Shown here piece by piece: positions 1 to 6,749 of a DNA stretch of 9,777 nucleotides. The position numbers and the translations under genes are program-made. This DNA is from an uncultured Rhodospirillales bacterium. GTDB taxonomy: Bacteria; Pseudomonadota; Alphaproteobacteria; Acetobacterales; Acetobacteraceae. The DNA lies in NCBI GenBank assembly GCA_903928045.1, contig CAIYPH010000798.1:1-9777 (forward strand), read 5' to 3'. Position 1 is the stretch's first letter. Each line of letters starts with the position of its first letter. The notes beneath the pieces were generated by a model. The model was not told where the DNA came from, ran no database searches, and saw only the letters and a program-made list of their open reading frames with translations.

Positions 1-29
1 CCGCCGAGGTTCAGCCAATCCTGGGTCAT
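1..29 (-). CDS. 5' end of an unidentified protein, cut by the window edge
   Basis: A minus-strand ATG at 29..27 opens a frame reading MTQDWLNLG before the window ends. It lies 12 bp downstream of the alcohol dehydrogenase stop codon. An AGAGGCGG purine stretch in that gap is a good ribosome-binding site, so this is very probably the next gene of the same operon. Nine residues are too few to identify a family. An aldehyde dehydrogenase would suit the context, because it would take the product of the upstream alcohol dehydrogenase, but nothing visible proves it. Confidence 0.55.
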
Positions 30-41
30 GCCACCGCCTCT

Positions 42-1211
42 CTACGCGTTCGCGCCCCACACCACGTCATACAGCGCCATGATCTCCCCCTTGTCCGGCA
101 CGCGCGGGTTGTTGGCGGGGCTGCCGGAAGCCAGCGCCTGTTCGGCCATCAGCTCCTTCTTCGCCTGCCACACCGCAGGCTCGATGCCGAAGCCGCGCGG
201 CGTCGGCACGCTCAGCGCCGCGTTCCAGGCGGCCAGCCCGTCGGCGAGCTTGTCGGCCGCGCGTTCGTCGCTGTCGGAGGCGGTGGCGAAACCGCTGCGC
301 CGCGCCGCCTCGGCATAGCGCGCAACCGCCGCCGGCACTGAGAAGCGGGTCACCGCCGGGAGCAGCATGGCGTTGGAGAGCCCGTGCGGCACGTGGAAAT
401 GCGCGCCGATCGGGCGGGACATGCCGTGCACCAGCGCCACTGAGGCGTTGGAAAAGGCGATGCCGGCCTGCATGGCCCCCAGCATCATCGCCTCGCGCGC
501 TTTGGCGTTCTGCGGCTCGTGATAGGCGGCGAGCAGATTGGGCGCGATCAACTCCATCGCCGAGACCGCCAGCGCGTCGCTGAACGGCGTCGCCCGCTTG
601 GAGACCCAGGCCTCGAGCGCATGGCTATAGGCATCGATGCCCGTATCAGCCGTGGTGCGCTTGGGCACCGAGAAGGTCAGTTCGTAATCGACGATGCCGG
701 CCAGTGGCAGGGCGCCGAGCCCGGCGATCAGCATCTTCTCGTCGCGCACGGCGTCGGTAATCACGGTGAAGCGGGTCGCCTCGCTGCCGGTGCCGGCGGT
801 GGTGGGCACCGCGATCACCGGGAGGGCGCCCTGGTCGGCGGCGAAGGGCACTTTGTACGCGGACATCGGGGCATCGCCCATCGCCAGGATCGCCATCGCC
901 TTGGCGGTATCGATCGGCGAGCCGCCGCCGAAGCCGATCAGGCAATCATAGCTGCCGGCGCGCAGATGCTTTACGCCCGCCACCACCACGGTATCGGTCG
1001 GCTCGGGGATGGTGTCGCTGAACACGCCGACGGTGATGCCGGCCTTCTCCAGCGGATCGATCACTCGGCGCACCAGGCCGGTCGAGACCATCACAGGGTC
1101 GGTCACCACCAGGGGCCGCGAAAGGCCGAACTTGGCCAGCACTTCACCGATGCGGCCGGCGGTGCCGCCGCCAACAAGCATGAAGCGGGGCGCGACGATG
1201 TTGAATTCCAT
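42..1211 (-). CDS. Iron-containing (group III) alcohol dehydrogenase
   Basis: This 389-residue protein has the usual length for the Fe-dependent alcohol dehydrogenase family, whose cytoplasmic members interconvert alcohols and aldehydes/ketones with NAD(P). Visible motifs are the dinucleotide-binding GGGSPID at residues 95-101, TTAGTGSE at 137-144, and the metal-ligand set D193, H197, H262 and H276. D38 in VVTDP matches an acidic residue linked to NAD preference in FucO-like enzymes. Residue 266 is Arg (HGMSRP) where FucO has a conserved His. The start at 1211 is supported by an AGGAGGA ribosome-binding site (plus-strand 1216-1222) just upstream. The gene is divergent from a CYP153-type P450, so a role in oxidising alcohols made by that enzyme is plausible but inferred. 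A maleylacetate reductase or a short-chain diol dehydrogenase of the same superfamily is the main alternative. Substrate cannot be read from sequence. Confidence 0.9.
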   Translation of the reverse strand: MEFNIVAPRFMLVGGGTAGRIGEVLAKFGLSRPLVVTDPVMVSTGLVRRVIDPLEKAGITVGVFSDTIPEPTDTVVVAGVKHLRAGSYDCLIGFGGGSPIDTAKAMAILAMGDAPMSAYKVPFAADQGALPVIAVPTTAGTGSEATRFTVITDAVRDEKMLIAGLGALPLAGIVDYELTFSVPKRTTADTGIDAYSHALEAWVSKRATPFSDALAVSAMELIAPNLLAAYHEPQNAKAREAMMLGAMQAGIAFSNASVALVHGMSRPIGAHFHVPHGLSNAMLLPAVTRFSVPAAVARYAEAARRSGFATASDSDERAADKLADGLAAWNAALSVPTPRGFGIEPAVWQAKKELMAEQALASGSPANNPRVPDKGEIMALYDVVWGANA

Positions 1212-1334
1212 GGCTTCCTCCTGATCCGCGGCGGCTCGTCTTGTCGAACCGCGGGGAAGTCAGGTCAAGCCACCGCTTGCAAAACGGCCCCGTGAGGGTC
1301 CAATCTCCATTCAACCTTCGGGAGAAAAACGTCC
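1212..1334. promoter_or_regulatory. Divergent promoter region between alcohol dehydrogenase and P450
   Basis: This 123-bp gap must hold the promoters of both divergent transcription units. On the minus strand, TTGACC (1268..1263) and GACAAG (1245..1240) are separated by exactly 17 bp; this is a reasonable sigma-70 style promoter for the alcohol dehydrogenase, with a good -35 and a weak -10. On the plus strand only a poor TTGCAA (1277-1282) is seen. Two copies of the palindrome CCGCGG (1226-1231 and 1249-1254) bracket the minus-strand -10 and could be operator half-sites. GGGAG at 1320-1324 is the P450 ribosome-binding site, 10 bp before its ATG. The assignments rest on inspection only. Confidence 0.4.
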
Positions 1335-2585
1335 ATGAATGCCCCGGCTCGCCTCGATCACGACACCATCGCCGCCACCATGCCGCTCGAGAAGTTCGAT
1401 GTCGGCAATCCTCTGCTCTTCCAGGATGACGTGTGGGAGCCCTACTTCAAGCGGCTGCGGATGGAAGACCCCGTCCACTACACCGCCGATAGCCGCTTCG
1501 GGCCGTACTGGTCGGTGACCAAGTACAAGGACATCATGGCCGTCGAGGTCAATCACAAGGTGTTCTCGTCGGACGCCATGCTGGGCGGCATCACCATTCG
1601 TGACGCCCCGGCCGAGTTCCGCCGCCCCTCCTTCATCTCGATGGACCCGCCGCGCCATGACGAACAGCGCAAGGTGGTGCAGCCGATCGTGGCGCCAGGC
1701 AACCTCGCCAACATGGAAGCCACCATCCGCGCCCGCTGCGCCAAGGTGCTGGACGGGCTGCCGCGCAACGAGACGTTCAACTGGGTGGAGCGCGTCTCGA
1801 TCGAGCTCACCACGATGATGCTCGCCACGCTGTTCGACTTCCCCTTCGAGGATCGCAAGCTGCTGACCTATTGGTCAGACGTCGCCACCGCCGACATCAA
1901 GGGCGGCGGGCCGATCGACAGCGACGAGAAGCGCGAAGCCGAGCTGATGAAGTGCCTGGAATACTTCACCCGCCTGTTCAACGAGCGCGCCAAGCTGCCG
2001 CCCAAGACCGATCTGCTCTCCATGCTCGCCCATGGCGAGGCCACGCGGAACCTCTCCCCCAAGGAGTTCCTCGGCAACCTCGTGCTGCTGATCGTCGGCG
2101 GCAATGACACCACGCGCAACTCGATGAGCGCCTCGGTGCTGTTCATGGACCGCTACCCCGAGGAATTCGCCAAGCTGAAGGCGAACCATGGGCTGATCGA
2201 CAGCATGGTGCCGGAGGTGATCCGCTTCCACACGCCGCTCAGCCACATGCGCCGCACTGCGCTGGAAGATGCCGTTATCGGCGGCAAGCAGATCAAAAAG
2301 GGCGACAAGGTGGTGATGTGGTATGTTTCGGGCAATCGCGATGAAGACGCGATTGAGAACCCGGATGCCTTCATCATCGACCGCACCCGCCCGCGCCAGC
2401 ACCTCTCCTTCGGTTTCGGCATCCACCGCTGCGTCGGCAACCGGCTCGGCGAGATGCAGTTGAAGATCCTGTGGGAGGAAATCCTCAAGCGCTTCGACCG
2501 CATCGAGGTGGTGGCGCCCGAGAAGCGCATCTTCTCCTCCTTCGTGCATGGGATCACCGACCTTCAGGTGCGCATCCCCGGGTGA
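1335..2585 (+). CDS. CYP153-family cytochrome P450 (probable terminal alkane/fatty-acyl hydroxylase)
   Basis: This is a soluble bacterial (class I) P450 of 416 residues with no membrane anchor. Landmarks are the C-helix DPPRHDEQR at 104-112, the oxygen-activating I-helix GGNDTT at 255-260, the ExxR motif E294-R297, and the heme loop FGFGIHRCVG at 359-368 with C366 as thiolate ligand. The I-helix LLIVGGNDTTRNSMS, the HMRRTALED segment at 304-312 and the SFGFGIHRCVGNRLGE region closely match the CYP153 family as I know it. CYP153 enzymes hydroxylate the terminal carbon of n-alkanes and related aliphatics, using a ferredoxin and an FAD ferredoxin reductase. Neither partner is encoded in this window. 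GGGAG 10 bp upstream supports the chosen ATG; M16 is a possible internal alternative. The stop overlaps the GTG start of the next gene, implying translational coupling. Family is confident; exact substrate is not. Confidence 0.88.
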   Translation: MNAPARLDHDTIAATMPLEKFDVGNPLLFQDDVWEPYFKRLRMEDPVHYTADSRFGPYWSVTKYKDIMAVEVNHKVFSSDAMLGGITIRDAPAEFRRPSFISMDPPRHDEQRKVVQPIVAPGNLANMEATIRARCAKVLDGLPRNETFNWVERVSIELTTMMLATLFDFPFEDRKLLTYWSDVATADIKGGGPIDSDEKREAELMKCLEYFTRLFNERAKLPPKTDLLSMLAHGEATRNLSPKEFLGNLVLLIVGGNDTTRNSMSASVLFMDRYPEEFAKLKANHGLIDSMVPEVIRFHTPLSHMRRTALEDAVIGGKQIKKGDKVVMWYVSGNRDEDAIENPDAFIIDRTRPRQHLSFGFGIHRCVGNRLGEMQLKILWEEILKRFDRIEVVAPEKRIFSSFVHGITDLQVRIPG

Positions 2586-3844
2586 CGACGAACGAGACGG
2601 GCGCGATCCTCGCCGGCTATGAGGATCGCGCCTGGCGCGCCGCGGCGCAGGCCCAGCGCGAGGGCGGCACCAATTTCGTCGCCGGGCGACGCGAGGGGCC
2701 CTATGTCTGGAACCTCGATGGTAGCCACCGTGTGCTCGATGCCACCTGCTCCGGCGGTGTGCACACGCTCGGGCATCGCAATCCGGCCATCCTCGCGGCC
2801 ATGCGTGACGCGCTGGATCGCGGGCTCGATGGCGGGCTGTGGATGCTACCCAATGCCGAGACGCTGGGGTTGCTGGACGCGCTGGCCGCCGCCTCGCCGC
2901 CGGGATTGTGCCGTAGCGTCATCACACTGAGCGCCTCGCAGGCGGCCGATCTCGCACTCTCCTTCGCCTTCCGCCTCACCGGGCGGCACGGGATTGTCGC
3001 ATTTCGCCAGGGCTATCACGGCAACACCGGCTTCTCCGCCATGGCCACGGGCGGCGAGAGTGAGGGCATTCGCGCCCATTACAACCTGCCGGACGGCGCC
3101 TCGCGCTTCTTCGACACCTATGGCGACCTCGCCGCTATCGAGGCACTGGTGGATAGCACAACCGCGGCCGTGATCCTGGAGCCGATGGATTATGAGACGT
3201 TCGCGCCGGCGCCGCCGGGCTACCTTGCGGGCATCGCCGCCCTATGCCGCGCCCGCGGCGCCCGGTTGATTATCGACGAGACCCGCACCGGCATCGGCCG
3301 CACCGGGCCGTTCTGGATGTGTGCGAAGGACGGATTCGTGCCGGACATGATCGTCTGCGGCAAGGGGCTCTCCGGAGGGCTCTACCCGGTGGCGGCGCTG
3401 GTCACCACGCGGGAGATCCACGAGGCCTGCATCAACACCCACGCCTATGCTTACACGAGCAGCCTCGGCGGCAATGAGCTGGCCTCGGCGGTGGGGCGGG
3501 CCGTGCTGGGGATCGTCACGGCGCCGGGCTGGCAGGCGGACGTCGCCGCCATTGCCACGCGTTTTCAGGAACGCTTCACGACCCTGCGCCAGCGCCACCA
3601 ATCCGTATTCGGCGAAGGCAGCGTCCAGGGCGGCATCGCCACCATCGGGGTGGTCGACCGGCCGACCTCCCAGCGCCTCGCGCGGCGGCTGTTCGATCTC
3701 GGCGTGCTCGTCCACTCCGTATCTGTGGCCGGCCCGCCGATGGTGAAATTCATGCCGGTGCTGACGGCGGGGCCTGGCGTGGCCGACGAAATCGCCGATG
3801 CGCTGGATCAGGCGGCAAGCGAGATCGGGTCCATAACCCCTTAA
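2582..3844 (+). CDS. Class III PLP-dependent aminotransferase
   Basis: The protein has 420 residues from a GTG that overlaps the P450 stop codon (GTGA). The next in-frame Met is residue 74, inside the conserved fold, so GTG is the only sensible start near the P450 end; a weak AGGTG lies 11 bp upstream. Fold-type I class III landmarks are YVWNLDGS (41-48), the phosphate-loop equivalent SASQAAD (117-123), YHGNTG (145-150), [11 protein letters not shown] (232-242), the Schiff-base lysine K261 in [11 protein letters not shown], and [10 protein letters not shown] (291-300). The family transfers amino groups between amines or omega-amino acids and keto acids or aldehydes. Several pocket positions differ from the usual consensus: R235 for Gln, Q120 for Glu, K389 for a common Arg. 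Coupling to the P450 suggests a linked substrate, perhaps an aldehyde from terminal oxidation, but that is inference. Acetylornithine- or diamine-type activity is the alternative. Confidence 0.88.
   Translation: MTTNETGAILAGYEDRAWRAAAQAQREGGTNFVAGRREGPYVWNLDGSHRVLDATCSGGVHTLGHRNPAILAAMRDALDRGLDGGLWMLPNAETLGLLDALAAASPPGLCRSVITLSASQAADLALSFAFRLTGRHGIVAFRQGYHGNTGFSAMATGGESEGIRAHYNLPDGASRFFDTYGDLAAIEALVDSTTAAVILEPMDYETFAPAPPGYLAGIAALCRARGARLIIDETRTGIGRTGPFWMCAKDGFVPDMIVCGKGLSGGLYPVAALVTTREIHEACINTHAYAYTSSLGGNELASAVGRAVLGIVTAPGWQADVAAIATRFQERFTTLRQRHQSVFGEGSVQGGIATIGVVDRPTSQRLARRLFDLGVLVHSVSVAGPPMVKFMPVLTAGPGVADEIADALDQAASEIGSITP
3841..3844. other. Shared TTAA: overlapping convergent stop codons
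   Basis: Plus-strand TAA (3842-3844) ends the aminotransferase, and minus-strand TAA (3843..3841) ends moaC. The palindromic TTAA therefore serves both genes and leaves no intergenic space for a terminator. Confidence 0.9.
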
Positions 3845-4314
3845 TCTTGCCTGAAATCTCCGGACTTTCCGCCGGATTTCGCGACCACCCGCAGCCCCTC
3901 GACGCGCATGCCGCGATCGACCGCCTTGCACATGTCATAGACCGTCAGCGCGGTGACCGAGGCCGCTGTCAGTGCTTCCATCTCGACGCCGGTGCGTCCG
4001 GAGGTCTTCACCGTCGCGGTGATCGCCACCCCGTCATCGCCATCAGCGGCGAGTTCGATGGTGACGGCGGCCAGTGGTAGGGGGTGGCAAAGCGGGATCA
4101 GATCCGCCGTGCGCTTGGCCGCCATGATGCCGGCGAGGCGGGCGACCCCGAATACGTCACCCTTCTTCGCGGTGCCGCCCAGGATCATCGCGAGCGTGGC
4201 CGGCTGCATCACCACGCGCGCCTTGGCGGTCGCCTCCCGCGTGGTTTCCGCCTTGGCCGAGACATCGACCATCACGGCATTGCCCGCGGCGTCGAAATGC
4301 GTCAGCCCGCTCAT
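3841..4314 (-). CDS. moaC: Cyclic pyranopterin monophosphate synthase MoaC
   Basis: MoaC acts after MoaA in the first stage of molybdenum-cofactor synthesis, converting the cyclic 3',8-GTP intermediate to cyclic pyranopterin monophosphate. The 157-residue length is typical. Family signatures are [15 protein letters not shown] (4-18), [10 protein letters not shown] (50-59), [19 protein letters not shown] (61-79) and [12 protein letters not shown] followed by [10 protein letters not shown] (109-133). K51, H77, D127 and K130 occupy the conserved active-site positions. The start overlaps the trpC stop by ATGA, so moaC is the last visible gene of the trpGDC run; linkage of moaC to trpDC is common in alphaproteobacteria. 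Its stop codon overlaps that of the convergent aminotransferase. The other usual neighbour in such clusters, moeA, does not follow. Confidence 0.96.
   Translation of the reverse strand: MSGLTHFDAAGNAVMVDVSAKAETTREATAKARVVMQPATLAMILGGTAKKGDVFGVARLAGIMAAKRTADLIPLCHPLPLAAVTIELAADGDDGVAITATVKTSGRTGVEMEALTAASVTALTVYDMCKAVDRGMRVEGLRVVAKSGGKSGDFRQD
3853..3880. other. Imperfect hairpin just beyond the convergent stops
   Basis: GAAAT (3853-3857) pairs with ATTTC (3876-3880), and CCGG (3860-3863) pairs with CCGG (3872-3875). There is a 2-nt bulge and an 8-nt loop. It lies inside the 3' end of moaC, where it would be read in the aminotransferase transcript. There is no following U-run on either strand, so it is at best a weak or rho-assisted transcription-stop structure. 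It may simply reflect coding sequence. Confidence 0.25.
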
Positions 4315-5102
4315 GCGCCAAGCAGCGCCTTGGTCGCCGCCGTCACGTCGTCCTGCCGCATCAGGCTTTCGCCGACCAGGAAGCGGCGCACGCCCACCTC
4401 GGCGAGGCGCAGCAGGTCGGCATGCACCTTGAGCCCGCTCTCGCCGACGACGACACGATCCGCCGGCACGCGCGGCGCAAGCTCCACTGTGGTGGCGATA
4501 TCGGTCTTCAAGGTCTTGAGATTACGGTTGTTGATACCGATCAGGCGGGTCTTCAGCCGCAGCGCCCGGTCAAGCTCCTCCCCGTCATGCACCTCGGCCA
4601 GCACGTCCATCCCCAGCGCCATCGCCACGCTTTCTAGTTCGGCGGCCTCGGTGTCGCTGAGGCAGGCGAGGATCAGCAGCACGCAATCCGCCCCGATCGC
4701 CCGGCTTTCGATGATCTGCCAGGGGTCCAGCATGAAGTCCTTGCGGATCGCCGGCAGGCGCACGGCGCGCTGGCCGGCCATGAAGTGGTCGACATGGCCC
4801 TGAAAATGCGGCCCGTCGGTCAGGATGGAGAGGCAGGCGGCGCCACCGTCGCGATAGGCAGCGGCGAGGGCAGGGGGCTCGAACACCGGGCGGATCAGCC
4901 CACCGGACGGCGATGCCTTCTTGATCTCGGCAATCAGGCCGAAGCGGCCGGCGGCGACGGCCTCATCGAGCGCCCGGGCGAAGCCGCGCGGTCGCGATGC
5001 CGCGGCGGCACGGCGTTCCACCTCGGCCAGCGGCGTGGACGCCTTGCGCAGCGCTGTTTCATCGCGTGTGTCGGCGCAGATGCGTGCGAGGGCGTCGCTC
5101 AT
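4311..5102 (-). CDS. trpC: Indole-3-glycerol-phosphate synthase TrpC
   Basis: TrpC closes the ring of carboxyphenylamino-deoxyribulose phosphate to indole-3-glycerol phosphate, the fourth step after chorismate in tryptophan synthesis. It is a cytoplasmic TIM-barrel enzyme. The 263-residue length fits a monofunctional TrpC without a fused TrpF domain. Catalytic landmarks are [11 protein letters not shown] (58-68; E59, K61), LTDGPHFQG (94-102), RKDF (120-123; K121), AEVHDGEEL (169-177; E170), [10 protein letters not shown] (188-197; N191) and the phosphate-binding VGESG (219-223; E221, S222). All expected active-site residues are present. It overlaps trpD upstream and moaC downstream by 4 bp each (ATGA), so the three are probably translationally coupled. 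AAGGCGAG upstream of the ATG serves as ribosome-binding site within the trpD 3' end. Confidence 0.96.
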   Translation of the reverse strand: MSDALARICADTRDETALRKASTPLAEVERRAAAASRPRGFARALDEAVAAGRFGLIAEIKKASPSGGLIRPVFEPPALAAAYRDGGAACLSILTDGPHFQGHVDHFMAGQRAVRLPAIRKDFMLDPWQIIESRAIGADCVLLILACLSDTEAAELESVAMALGMDVLAEVHDGEELDRALRLKTRLIGINNRNLKTLKTDIATTVELAPRVPADRVVVGESGLKVHADLLRLAEVGVRRFLVGESLMRQDDVTAATKALLGA

Positions 5103-6112
5103 GTCGAGCTCGCCTTGCGCAGAGCTTCAAGCGCCGCATAGGCGGCCCCGCTGTCGATTGCGCCGGCGGCCAACGCGACGCCCTCGCGTAGATCGCCCGC
5201 GCGGCGTGCGACGATAAGGGTCGCCGCGGCATTGAGCAGGACGGTATCGCGATACGCTCCGGTGGCGCCGTGCAGCAGCGCCTCGAGCGCCGCGGCGTTG
5301 TGCGCGGAATCGCCGCCACGCACGGCATCCACCGGGGACCGCGCCAGCCCGGCATCCTCGGGGGTGACGGTGAACTCGCGAATCGCGCCGTCCCTCAGGG
5401 CGACGACGTTGGATGGGCCGGCGGTGGTGAGTTCGTCGAGGCCCTGCCCGTGCACCACCCAGACGTCGGTACTGCCGAGATTGGCCAGGGTCTCGGCCAT
5501 CGCGCGCGACCAGCTCGGGTCGAAAACGCCAGTCAATTGCCGCTTAACCGAGGCGGGATTGGCCAGCGGCCCGAGCAGGTTGAAGATCGTGCGGGTGCCG
5601 AGCTCGACGCGCGGCCCTGCGGCATGCCGTAGGGCCGAGTGATGCCTCGGGGCGAACATGAACACGCAGTTGGTCGCGCGCAGCACGTCGGACATCCGCT
5701 CCAGCGGCATGTCGATGTTCACGCCGAGCGTCGTCAGCACATCTGCCGCGCCGGTGCGGCTGGAGAGCGCGCGGTTGCCGTGCTTGGCGACGGGAATGCC
5801 AAGCCCCGCCACCACGAAGGCGACGGTGGTCGAGATATTGAGCGAACCGGAGTTGTCACCGCCGGTGCCGACGACGTCGATCGCCTCAGGCGGCGCCTCG
5901 ACGCGCGTCATCCGCGCGCGCATGGCGCGCACCGCGCCGGTGAGTTCGGCCACTGTCTCGCGCCGCACCCTGAGCGCCATCAGCATGCCACCGATCTGCG
6001 CCACCGTGGCTTCGCCCGCCATTATGATGCTGAACGCGTCCTCCGCCTCCGCCTCGCTGAGGGTTTCGCCCATCGCCAGGCGCGCCAGCACCGGCTTGAG
6101 ATTACTCGACAT
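5099..6112 (-). CDS. trpD: Anthranilate phosphoribosyltransferase TrpD
   Basis: TrpD transfers phosphoribose from PRPP to anthranilate, the second dedicated step of tryptophan synthesis. The 337-residue length is normal for a stand-alone TrpD with no fused glutaminase. The N-terminal helical region is followed by the PRPP-binding [17 protein letters not shown] (79-95), [12 protein letters not shown] (110-121), the anthranilate-site region [22 protein letters not shown] (split around R168), and HGQGLDE (221-227) with metal-site D226 and E227. AGAGGA about 6 bp upstream of the ATG supports the start. The gene begins 12 bp after trpG stops and overlaps trpC by ATGA. Confidence 0.96.
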   Translation of the reverse strand: MSSNLKPVLARLAMGETLSEAEAEDAFSIIMAGEATVAQIGGMLMALRVRRETVAELTGAVRAMRARMTRVEAPPEAIDVVGTGGDNSGSLNISTTVAFVVAGLGIPVAKHGNRALSSRTGAADVLTTLGVNIDMPLERMSDVLRATNCVFMFAPRHHSALRHAAGPRVELGTRTIFNLLGPLANPASVKRQLTGVFDPSWSRAMAETLANLGSTDVWVVHGQGLDELTTAGPSNVVALRDGAIREFTVTPEDAGLARSPVDAVRGGDSAHNAAALEALLHGATGAYRDTVLLNAAATLIVARRAGDLREGVALAAGAIDSGAAYAALEALRKASST

Positions 6113-6124
6113 CGGGGTTTCCTC

Positions 6125-6718
6125 TCAGCCCGCCCGCGCCGGGGCGTTGATGCCCCGGGCGATCGCGATGAAGTTGGCAAGGATCGCGTGGCCGTGCTCG
6201 CTTGCGATGCTCTCGGGGTGAAACTGCACGCCGAACACAGGCAGGCTGCGATGGCGCAGGCCCATAGTCAGATCGCCGGTGCGCGCGGTTTCGACCAGCG
6301 CCGCGGGCAGCGTCTCCCGCCGCACGATCAGGCTGTGGTAGCGGGTGGCCTGGAACGGGGAAGGCAGACCGGCGAATACGTCGCTGTCGTCGTGGCTCAC
6401 CGCGCTCATCTTGCCGTGCATCGGCGTGGGCGCGCGCACCACCTCGCCCCCGAAAGCCTGGCCGATCGCCTGGTGACCGAGGCAGACGCCGAGCAACGGG
6501 ATGCGGCCCGCGGCTGCTTTGATCAGATTTAGGCAGATTCCGGCCTCATTAGGCGTGCAGGGCCCGGGCGACAGGACGATCGCCTCGGGCGCCATCGCGA
6601 TCGCGTCCTCCACGCTCAGCGCGTCGTTGCGCCAGACGTCGCAGCGCGCGCCGACATCTCCAAGGAAATGAACGAGATTGAAGGTGAAGCTGTCGTAGTT
6701 GTCGATCAGAAGGATCAT
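6125..6718 (-). CDS. trpG: Anthranilate synthase glutamine amidotransferase subunit TrpG
   Basis: TrpG hydrolyses glutamine and passes ammonia to TrpE, which converts chorismate to anthranilate. This is a class I glutaminase of 197 residues: [15 protein letters not shown] at the N-terminus, oxyanion-loop SPGPCTP (50-56), nucleophile C79 in [15 protein letters not shown] (101-105), and H167 and E169 in FGVQFHPES completing the triad. In-frame sequence reaches back to an ATG at 6760, inside the glpK 3' end, but the family starts at [11 protein letters not shown] and a GGTGAG lies 9 bp before it. A PabA role (folate) is possible because TrpG and PabA are hard to separate and are sometimes the same protein. 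The trpD neighbour favours TrpG. The synthase partner trpE is not adjacent; glpK is 31 bp upstream instead. Confidence 0.93.
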   Translation of the reverse strand: MILLIDNYDSFTFNLVHFLGDVGARCDVWRNDALSVEDAIAMAPEAIVLSPGPCTPNEAGICLNLIKAAAGRIPLLGVCLGHQAIGQAFGGEVVRAPTPMHGKMSAVSHDDSDVFAGLPSPFQATRYHSLIVRRETLPAALVETARTGDLTMGLRHRSLPVFGVQFHPESIASEHGHAILANFIAIARGINAPARAG

Positions 6719-6749
6719 GGCCGCATTCTCACCGCCATGGCGTTTGCGG

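Noticed and set aside
519..1295. 258-codon open frame on the plus strand opposite the alcohol dehydrogenase
   Set aside because: It is rich in Arg, Gly, His and Ala with no recognisable motif, and lies antisense to a gene with all expected metal-ligand motifs. Such frames are common in GC-rich DNA.
1875..2549. 224-codon open frame antisense to the P450
   Set aside because: Composition is a mirror of the coding strand with no domain signature. The P450 reading is unambiguous.
2471..2581. 37-residue N-terminal extension of the aminotransferase inside the P450 gene
   Set aside because: It would overlap the conserved P450 C-terminus by more than 100 bp. The GTG at the P450 stop gives the normal family length.
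3242..3931. 229-codon minus-strand frame spanning the aminotransferase 3' end and moaC 3' end
   Set aside because: It overlaps two well-supported genes, is Arg/Gly/His rich and has no motif or ribosome-binding site.
5639..6532. 297-codon plus-strand frame opposite trpD and trpG
   Set aside because: It is antisense to two conserved enzymes with complete catalytic motifs, and its composition is typical of a shadow frame.
6719..6749. Possible trp attenuator or terminator between glpK and trpG
   Set aside because: The 31-bp gap holds only the short palindrome GCCATGGC. There is no Trp-rich leader peptide and no hairpin followed by a U-run.
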